DNA of 64,000 nucleotides from the NCBI GenBank assembly GCA_001632425.1, contig KV425579.1:220334-284333 (forward strand), given 5' to 3'. The DNA is from Neolentinus lepideus HHB14362 ss-1 (Eukaryota; Basidiomycota; Agaricomycetes; Gloeophyllales; Gloeophyllaceae). Both the position numbers and the translations under genes were made by a program. The notes under the pieces were generated by a model. The model saw only the letters and a list, made by a program, of their open reading frames with translations, was not told where the DNA came from and did not search any database. Positions 55,903 to 64,000 of the stretch are shown here, in pieces (positions within the stretch are counted from its first letter, which is position 1; each line of letters opens with the position of its first letter).

Positions 55903-58900
55903 ATGTCGCAGATCTATGGGTCGCCAGAAGTCGCGTCTGTGTAAGTGTCTCCCTCCTACGATGCTTTTGCCAGAAGGATAACTAATAATGGCGGTCGACA
56001 GGTTATCTACCCGCGAACGTGCACAATCTCCGCTCGTGTTCAATAATCGACCAATTGATATCGGTGAGAGCTTCTCTTGACTCTTGTTTGCGACACTATT
56101 TACTCGTGTGCGCAACAGCCTCGATCGGGACACGTAATGAGGTAGATTCCGAATTTGAAGCCCGTTGTGAGTGCCATTGCGTCAATCCTCTGCGTCAATG
56201 GCGTGGCGACTGACATGCTACCTGAAAAAGTATGTCTTCTCTTGACTGCTGTCACCCGTCTTAATCATTCATACCAACCAAAGGAGAGTGGATGCTCTTA
56301 AGAAAGAGGTGGGCGCCGACTTCTGACATATAGTCTTATTCCACGCCTTACTACCCAATTATAGCTACTAAGTATCAGAGACACTGCTCACCAACTAGGC
56401 AGCTCCGCGAGGATGTATCATTCATCTTCGCAGCTTCACGATACAGTTGATCGCATATTCTACATCTTCTACACAAATGCGTCCAAGTTGTTCCCCCACA
56501 GCCGCATGCAAGGCCTAGGCGACTGTAAACACGATGATAGAGACCTCAGTGGGGCGCGCGATGCGTCGCACTTTGTATCACAGATCGATCGTTTAGCTAC
56601 TGATGTTCGATCTTTCCTTGGATGTTTGAATGAGTTTCCTCCTTACAATGACGTGATCGTCAACTCATCCATATCAGCATTTGAGAATGATTTGAAGGTA
56701 TGTGAACAGTCCAGTATCTCCTGACCGGGAGGTTAATGCCCTTCATAGTACTGGGCGTCATGGCTAAAGTATTATCAAGGTATGATGATCTTATTTGAAT
56801 GAATGTCTGAATGAACCGGTCTCCAGCGAAGTCAGAGTCATTTCCTTCTCTCTCAGTCCAGCAGTATCTGCACGACCGATCAGTTCAGTTTGGAGACCAT
56901 TTAGAACACATAACATCAGCGTTGGAACGGTTTATGCATCTCGGTATAACTACCTTCTTCATATCGGTCTGGCTTAGTGTTGACTATGTGCCAGGTGTCC
57001 CAACGATACAGTTCACGCAGAACCATGCTGCGAATAACCTTCAAAATCTGGCAACGATAGGTATGTTCCTACCTGAATACACGCGTTGCTTAACTGATAT
57101 GTTTGTGTGACACAGCCACTTTCTTGTCTGCTGTCACTGCTACAACCCTCCAATTCTCGTATCCTGAAAACAGTAGTCACATAGCAGTAGCTGTTAACGG
57201 ATTTTGGTTCTCGTCACTTGTTCTGAGCATCGGAGCGGCTGTAAACAGCGTACTCGGCCTGACGTGGAAGCAAGCAGTGTAGTGAGCAGAATTTGCATTT
57301 ATTATCCGATCTATGCTCATTCGGAATGTCATAGTCGTTCGCCACGTAGCCAGGCCCCGCGGTGGGTGCTATGGTGGGTCAATAATTCGCCGATTGCCTT
57401 TCTCGTGCTCTCCGTCCTGGCATTCTCGACCGGTTTAGCGCTATTCACGTTCTCTACTGGTCAAGTAGGTTGTTGTTTAACCTATCACACAGACTCTAAC
57501 CAGGACGACAGAATATCGTGGTTCGCATTGTCACCGTGGCTCTCACCGGCTTCAGTATACTTGGATTGGCCTCGCTCTCAACATGGTTTGCTCTAGAACG
57601 GTGGATCTTCGTTCAATATAAGGGCGAGAAGTCTCTCTGGGAGATCTGGGTCGAGCTGAGAGACTGGGCCATCAAGTTCTCTGGGCTCGACTGGTTGATC
57701 GACGCGGTGAATTTGGCCAGTAAGCGTGTAAAGTCTTTCTTCTGGAGAGTCGCAGGAAATCTCTGGACCATCAGCTCGAGGGTGGAAAACGAGATTAGGA
57801 TGAAGCGACAGGATACTATCGACGACGAACTCGATCTCATTCCTGGAGACAGTCCGAATAACAGCCAGCGGCTGCCGTACTCGATGCAAGATGTAACGCC
57901 TCAAAATGGTTCACAAACAAATATGCCGTCGTTGATTGTGGTGCCTCCGGATGCTCGCGCTCGAGAGAAGCAAGACGACGACCCCAGCTCCTCTAGTTCA
58001 CCTCAGGCCCGCCGCATCGCCAATGCAGTGTTGGCGACTGTCAAGCTCCGGAAGAAACGGAGAGCTCAAGTATCTCGCCTGAGTCTTCCTCGAACAAGTA
58101 TCAGTCGGCAGCTCGATGGTCATGGAAGACGCGACTGGACTATTATAGACCGTCTGCAACCTATGCAACAGATAATGACTCGTGCGAATAATGGGGTGGC
58201 GAAGGCATTAAAACGATTGCAATTCTCACCTGATGGAAAGCTGCTTGCCGCTTGGGAAGAGTAAGTATCCGAACGTAGTCCTAGGTAAAAAAAATATGAC
58301 CATTTCGTCTAGAACTGGCAAGGCCGGCATATACCGTACTACGGTACGTGTTTAGCAATACATGAGACAAGCCACTCTACTTACTCAACTGCTCCGTACA
58401 GGATCAATTCACACGGTGTTGTACTCTACAACATTCTGAAGCACTTCCAGTAGCAACTCGCTGGTGAGTTTCAAGGCTTGATATAATATTTGACTATCTG
58501 ATGAGACCAGGTCCCATGACGCTCAATTCATTCTGGCTCGCTTTAAACGGTCTATTTTGATATGGTCATCCGAGGTACCATTCCCCTACCGTCTGAGGAT
58601 GTAGTGTTTTCTGTGGTTCTGATCTTATTGCCTTAAGGATGGACAACTAATTAGAAAAGTACGATGTCCTCAGCCTGTGCGCTGCATGGAAATAGTGTCA
58701 GATTCCCGAGGTGTTGGTGCGTGGCCTCCAGTCCTCAGCTCCCAACGCCATCTTATGCGTCGCCAGGGACTCTTTTATGTATAGAAGGGAAAGACATAGT
58801 GCGACGGGTAAGCTACCAAGCTTAGACTTCCGAATGATTCTTGATCTGGCGTCGAAACAAGGATTATAATGGCACAGTCAGTGCACATACAGTAGAGCAC

Positions 58901-59857
58901 ACGCATGATTGAAGGCGACTCACCACATGATAGATCCGTAATACATTCGGTAGACTCACTGATAAAGCTACACCACTTGACATAGCCGCATCACCATCGG
59001 ATCGTTATGTCGTTATCCTGGGATCCTTGCGTGCATCGCCGGACGGTCTAGAACCCAAGAATTTTGATTCTGAAAGACAGCTCATCGGTAAGCCAAGCGC
59101 CGATTGCATAGACAGAATTGCCTTTGACAGTTTACCTAGTATTTGACATTTATGAGGAGAAAATCCACAGGTGCGGCTCATCTGTCCCGAGGCCAGCGCA
59201 TCTTCACTTGAATTCACTGATTGATTGACCGTGTCACAGTCGTATGCCGGTGCTGACCGGTGCCAATAAAGTACAGTTGTCAAGAGACAGCAAATACGTC
59301 CTCGTAGACTGCGACACAGACCGGAAGGTAAACCTCTTCCGTCCTCCAGGTACCGTCTCTAACACATATGGAAGATCACGCAAGTGTGGCGGAGGGAAAC
59401 GAAAGACGGCACGCATCCCGGAGGGATTGAGTTGAAGCACGCACTCGTCTCGAAAGGTCAGCGACCCGTAGGCCATAGTTTCTTCGCAGGCGAGGGCGAT
59501 CAATGGGTGGTACGCATGACTGAAGGTTAGTGTACGGTTGTGCTCCCAGCACGACTTGACCGCTGATCCTCGACAGATGGCGGTATTAATATCTGGGACC
59601 GTGAATCGGGTCAGCGCATCCGCCACATATCAGGACCGAATACAGAAGCTGGTAAAATGTCCTGTGCCGCCTGGAATCCTCATGCGGACGGCGTGTTGGT
59701 CACCGGGACCACCTCTGGAGAAATAGTGGTATGGACAGCAACTATGAAACTTCTGGTGGAAGAAAGAGTGGAGGACGAGGCTACGACGGCCACTACGTCC
59801 CGAGTCACGGCCACTGCGTATAAACCGAATCCGAGACAACGTTCTGACACCTTGTAG
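55903..59857 (+). CDS. Membrane-anchored WD40-repeat protein, copy B
   Basis: Multi-exon gene starting MSQIYGSPEVASV (ATG at 55903), with LSTRERAQSPLVFNN and RVDALKKE in the next exons. Then come a soluble region (CLNEFPPYNDVIVNSSI, like ELPPYN in copy A), an amphipathic exon (LHDRSVQFGDHLEHITSALE), and a four-segment hydrophobic module: NLQNLATIG to FLSAVTATTLQF; GFWFSSLVLSIGAAVNSVLG; SPIAFLVLSVLAFSTGLALF; TVALTGFSILGLASLSTWFA, followed by LERW. After a polar linker, WD40 blades are spread over small exons that join in phase: LKRLQFSPDGKLLAAWEE, SHDAQFILARFKRSILIWSS, GGINIWDRESGQRIRHISG, CAAWNPHADGVLVTGTTSGE and IVVWTA. The likely product is a membrane-tethered beta-propeller scaffold of unknown role. 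CpG content is normal, unlike copy A. Some exons between 58680 and 59240 are uncertain. Confidence 0.75.
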
Positions 59858-61308
59858 CATTTTCCCATATATAAGTGTTAAAGTACTAGGAATGCTGGGA
59901 TTGACTGAGCTTGCGAGTTAATGGTCTACACCAACATACTTGGGAGTTGTCGTCCAGCTATCCTTATTGCAGTGCCTGAAGTCTTGTTATGAGATGTAAG
60001 TGGTCTCACTGGATGTCAAGATATCAAAAATAACAAAGTTTGTGCCAGCCAAACGCCTGGACAATCGGATTTCTGTGAAGAGGGTTCATGCCGTATCGAC
60101 TTACGCTCTCACATATACCGTCTCCCACCCTTGCGCAAGAAAGGACCCACTGATCTTCGCCTCAACATAAATAGAACTGTTTGCGTACACCTTCGCTTTG
60201 GACTCGGAACGTTGGCGGATCAAGCAACTGGCCGAAGCCCAGGGAGCGATGGAAGGAAACATGGTTTCTTATGGTATCATTCCTGGCCTAATGAGAGTTG
60301 ATCGTGACTGAAAGCATGCGGGGAGCGGATCGAATTGCGGTCTTGTCGGTAAGGGTTCAGCTCGGACGTTCTCCCAAGTGTTTCATTCAAGTACTGGTGT
60401 TAAACCGTGGCCATCGACCTTAAGTGGCGAAGTAGTCAAGGGTGAGAGCAAACAGGGAAGGTACGCACACCACTCCAACTGTTCTTTCCACCCCACTCTG
60501 ATACGACAATAGAGATACTCTGCGCTTACCAACATTACTAACATACTCCTGTCATTGCGAAGGACTTGGTGTGGAACATTATCTCAGCTTGTTTGTCAAC
60601 CAGGACCGACGTGGCCACGTTGGTCTCCCAGCTTTTGTAAGGATGGGAGACGTGTCAGCCAGCTGACGGCGACGTGAAAGACGACAGGTTAGACCTTGTG
60701 GCTGACGTTGGCGGAAATGATTTAAATGAAACTGTCTGCGATAACCCCTCAGTCGAAGTGCTTATGTGAAAACCTCGAAGGACCTGCGTTGAGCAAGCGC
60801 TGTCGCACCCGGACCCAATTCGAAACCAATGACGCCTGGGAACGCGGTTGAGGTGTGGCGCAGAGAATGCGTCCGAGCTTTGTCCCCAGTCCCGGGTCGC
60901 GTGAACAATCAGCGGTTAGGCCGTGGTGACCGCGTCCGCTAAATCTCGATTGATACGAATGAAAGCGCCACATCTCATTGGTAACACACCTTTAGGCTTG
61001 TCATTAGGTGAAGTTTGTCTATTCAATGCTCGCCACGCTCACAGCATTGAAGTTTTGTCGACGGATTGTAGACCTTTCTAACCTGAGACGGGTATCATGA
61101 ATCCCGATGAAGCCGTTTCGAATACAAGAAGCAGATCTTGGAAAGGTTCCTGGTTCCGGAAGGAGCACATCTCCGTGCAACTCTTCTATTTTTATCATGA
61201 CAATCCGGGGAAGACCACTCACCCATGTTATTAAGGTGGGTACAGACATGAACGTCAGTGACTTCCCACCCCGACCACAACGCCTGCGTCGAGCGTCAGT
61301 CCTACCAA
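59858..61308. other. Intergenic, no gene seen
   Basis: About 1.45 kb with no supported coding region on either strand and no repeat that I could define. The right end is probably the promoter of the transporter gene. Confidence 0.5.
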
Positions 61309-62830
61309 ATGGCCATCATGGATCCTCCCAGCACCCTCAGGCCCGCAGAGGTCGCGGAGGCGATGGTTCAGCATGGTATAGCGAAGCACCGAACGAGATG
61401 GGACATGGTCTTTTGGAAGGCCGTCAGTGTCGATCCTAATTCTTGTACGAGATGGTTTACCAATTGGTCCCACACAGTTCCTCGCAGGTATCATGTTGTC
61501 GTTCGGAGGAATCCTTAGTACAGTCATATCGGGAGGGTCCACAGGTCTTAATACGTCCAACCCGGGACTGGTCAAAGTTATGGGAGGCTTTGTGTTCCCC
61601 GTAGGACTCGTAATGTGAGTGATATTATATACGAGGTAAGATTGCGTTTCTGATGGGTGTTCGCTAGGATCGTGCTGCAAGGTCTCGAATTATTGACCAG
61701 TAATATGATGGTGAGACTCTCTCTAGCCGTCTTTCGTCCAGCAGCGGGTCTAATGGAATTGTTCATAGATCTTCCCCATGGCTATTATCAAGCGACAGAT
61801 TCCATGGTGGAGTCTGCCACTTAACTGGTTCATTGGTTTGCCCCATTCTTCGCCGTTGCAATTCTGAAGATGACCAGTCTTCATTAGTCACTTTCGGCAA
61901 TCTTACCGGCAGCTTGTTCTTTGCTGAAGTTCTCGTCAAGCGTGAGTTGCGCCGGGACGACCTTGTCTTGCTCACCAATATGCTAATCAGTTTACCAGAG
62001 ACCGGCATTGTCTCCTCGCAGCCGTACATAGCCTATATTCAGAGCTTTGCCATGTGAGTGTATTCGCCCTTGTATGGCCTCGTTCTCACGTGAAAACGAA
62101 ATTTAGTCGCAAAGTCATTGAGCCTCACTGGTACCAGATCTTCCTCCGAGGTATCGCGTGCAACTGGCTCGTGTGCATTGCAGTTTGGGTATGCACTCTC
62201 GCGTAGCTAAATACGCATCACCTTGCTGATACTTTGCTCCAGCAAGCTGCCGGTGCGAGGGAGACATTGTCGAAGGTGAGAGCAGCTGCCTATAGAGCCA
62301 TGCTATTGTACTAAAGGGATGCTCGCAGATCATCTCCATATGGATTCCCATCTGGGTCAGTGAATTATCTCGGCTGTCGTGCAATGGGCTCTGATACTTC
62401 CGTCAATGACAGATTTTCGTTTCTTGTGGCTACGATCACGGTGAGAATCCAGGCAGTTCCTTGGAGTTACCGCGGCTTTCTGACGAATCTGTCCTCTCCA
62501 AATAGTCGTTGCTAACATGTTTTCGGTGCCGCTTGGAATCATGTTCCATGCCGAAGGAGTAAGTTCTAGTATTCTCACTCTTTTACCCCTTGTACTAAGT
62601 TGTGACAGCTCACCACCGCGATGTACATCCGGAAGTCGCTCATTGCTGCGTACCTCGGCAACATTGTTGGAGCACTTTTCATGGCTCTGCCTGCGACCTA
62701 TTTCTACCTCTCCGACTACGACACGGGAGGGATGCGCGGTGTTGAGGAGGGCGAGGGCTTCAACGGCCCGGCTGACTCACAGGAGAATAAGAGCGATAAT
62801 AACACCGTCAGCGATAAGCGGATGGAGTAA
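61309..62830 (+). CDS. Formate/nitrite transporter (FNT) family protein
   Basis: About twelve exons whose joins are all in phase, from MAIMDPPSTLRPAEVAEAMV (ATG 61309) to SDKRME and a stop at 62830. FNT landmarks are present: the N-terminal amphipathic part (AMVQHGIAKHRTRWDMVFWK), FLAGIMLSFGGILSTVISGG, GGFVFPVGLVMIVLQGLELL, NLTGSLFFAEVLVK, the signature region FLRGIACNWLVCIAVW, CGYDHVVANMFSVPLGIMFH, and the last helix YLGNIVGALFMALPATYFYL. FNT proteins are pentameric membrane channels or transporters with six helices per subunit that move formate, nitrite or related small anions. The C-terminal tail is acidic. In fungi family members often serve nitrite uptake (NAR1/NitA type), but no nitrate-assimilation gene is nearby, so the substrate is open. 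Confidence 0.93.
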
Positions 62831-63482
62831 GCACGACAATGTCGTTTCTATTTTTGATGCCGCAAGTGGATCCGATCGCCCGACAGTAGCTTATAATCCC
62901 ATGTACTGTTTTGATCTATCCTGTTTGCTTTATATTCTGGCAATGGATCATATATATTCACTGGAGAATGTACTAATAGATAGAGGCTTTGTAAAGCAGT
63001 TAGGTGCTACGTGCGAAGGCAGTTTAAAGTTGACCTACGTGAGGACGTCATGGATGAATTTCCCTAGCAAGCAGGGGTAGGAAGCGATCTCTACCTAGTA
63101 GAGAATGTGTGTTGTGGGCCTCCTTGCATCGCAGAGAGCTTGCGAACGGCTGCGGGCGTATCAGAGGCTCTCAGTACCTGCAAATTATGATGTGACGGTG
63201 GTGATTAAGTATAGGTATGTGCGGCATCAATTCAGTTGGCAGATGAAGTTCAGCCTGCCTGGGAGTGGATGTCCACGGCATGGAGGGTCCCGCGGATTCT
63301 ACGAGCTCGGGTGGGTTTGCATGGGGAATATATCATGTCTGATATCCCTCGTGCAAACCCTCCCCTTGTGGAACGGCGAATTTAATCACGCGTATAGATA
63401 GATTAACGGAATGCAGTGCGTGTAGAAGGAAGAAGTAATGAGCACAAGAGATGCTCATATAGCAATCGGGACAGCTGTACAG
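62831..63482. other. Upstream region of the alpha/beta-hydrolase
   Basis: Probably contains 5' exons of the hydrolase that follows, for instance around 63230-63400 where one frame reads PAWEWMSTAWRVPRILRARV. I could not join these to the main exon with confidence, and stops interrupt the other frames. Confidence 0.35.
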
Positions 63483-64000
63483 GATTAGCGCGCCCCCGCG
63501 CCCCGGCGAGAAGGTCGTTTTTCACATGCACGGCGGAGCCTACGCATTTCTTTCAGCTAGCCCTCGAGACCCTACCACGCACATCGGTCGCGGGCTGATG
63601 GAGCGAGACGGGTCCACAGGACGACTCTTTTCGATCAAGTACCGGCTCACAATGACGGCTGACAACGAAATAGTCAATCCGTTCTCTACACAACTCATTG
63701 ACGCACTGACAGGATATTATTATATTGTCCATACTGTCGGGTTCTCCCCAGCCAACATTATCTTGGACGGCGATTCTGCAGGAGCCAAATTGGCGCTCGC
63801 GCTCACTCTTTACGTGGTGGAGAACCCGAACCGAGAAGATGTCAAGATCCCTGCTCCGCCAGGCAAGTTGTTCCTCCTGTCCCCCTGGTGCGACCTCAGC
63901 CCCATCTGTGCAACGCCGCGTTCATCATGGGCGGAATTCGTAGGCATAGACTATCTGCACTCGGACGATTCTCCAGTGGAAGGCAGTGATTTTTCGTGGT
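63483..64000 (+). CDS. Alpha/beta-hydrolase (esterase/lipase, HSL-like), partial
   Basis: An open exon after a GTACAG acceptor runs to the end of the window. It contains the oxyanion-hole motif HMHGGAYAF and the nucleophile elbow GDSAG in ANIILDGDSAGAKLALALTL, about 95 residues further on, then a LFLLSPWCDLSP strand-turn. These mark the hormone-sensitive-lipase-like group of alpha/beta-hydrolases, which hydrolyse short-chain esters. The residue after GDSAG is Ala, then Lys where Gly-Asn is usual. The catalytic Asp and His would lie beyond the window. The 5' exons are unresolved, so intactness is unknown. Confidence 0.75.

Noticed and set aside
60000..61080. Search for a gene in the 1.4-kb interval before the transporter
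   Set aside because: All open frames are short, without codon bias or splice-joined continuation, so nothing is reported.
1..64000. CRISPR arrays, rRNA and tRNA genes
   Set aside because: No regularly spaced repeats and no cloverleaf with matching acceptor and T-arm sequences were found. The organism is eukaryotic, so CRISPR is not expected.

Overview
The window is nuclear DNA from a mushroom-forming basidiomycete (Agaricomycetes). The evidence is the many phase-consistent introns of about 45-65 bp with GT...AG ends, a Plavaka-type transposase, and two basidiomycete-style multi-pass membrane proteins. A run of 190 N (37710-37899) shows it is a draft assembly. No species can be named from the sequence alone.

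Left part (1-25.2 kb): a membrane-anchored WD40 gene (2.1-6.0 kb) whose 5' two-thirds is strikingly poor in CpG. It is followed by broken fragments of BOS1 and MED12 (6.5-8.1 kb), then three solid housekeeping genes: a MEI2-like RNA-binding protein (minus, 10.8-13.3 kb), the v-SNARE BOS1 (minus, 15.6-16.5 kb) and Mediator subunit MED12 (plus, 19.6-25.2 kb). A decayed inverted duplication (about 7.4-10.0 kb against 17.95-20.1 kb) brackets MEI2 and BOS1. Two small TIR elements lie between BOS1 and MED12.

Middle (25.2-33 kb): a seven-TM-type membrane protein, an aldo-keto reductase, a LARGE-type (GT49) glycosyltransferase, and a 545-bp mariner/pogo-like MITE with a TA target duplication.

Mobile block (33.2-49 kb): a roughly 14.7-kb Plavaka-type DNA transposon with 17-bp candidate TIRs. 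It carries a coiled-coil passenger gene (minus) whose reading frames are intact, and a transposase gene (plus). One intron of the transposase holds about 6.7 kb of foreign DNA: a proline-rich protein gene, a Tea1-like kelch pseudogene with three in-frame TGA codons, and a degraded EST1/SMG7-type fragment. This is the most unusual structure in the window. A dispersed repeat of about 205 bp lies outside both ends in direct orientation, and its right copy has removed the 5' end of a second seven-TM-type gene.

Right part (49-64 kb): the truncated seven-TM-type gene, an ATRIP/Rad26 checkpoint gene, a 775-bp TIR element, a second membrane-anchored WD40 gene (paralogue of the one at 2 kb), a formate/nitrite transporter, and the start of an alpha/beta-hydrolase that runs off the window.

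Fungal genes are transcribed singly, so there are no operons. Most intact genes are unrelated housekeeping functions (Mediator kinase module, ER-Golgi fusion, DNA-damage checkpoint, anion transport) separated by transposon remnants. Exon joins were worked out by eye; where phases add up this is stated.
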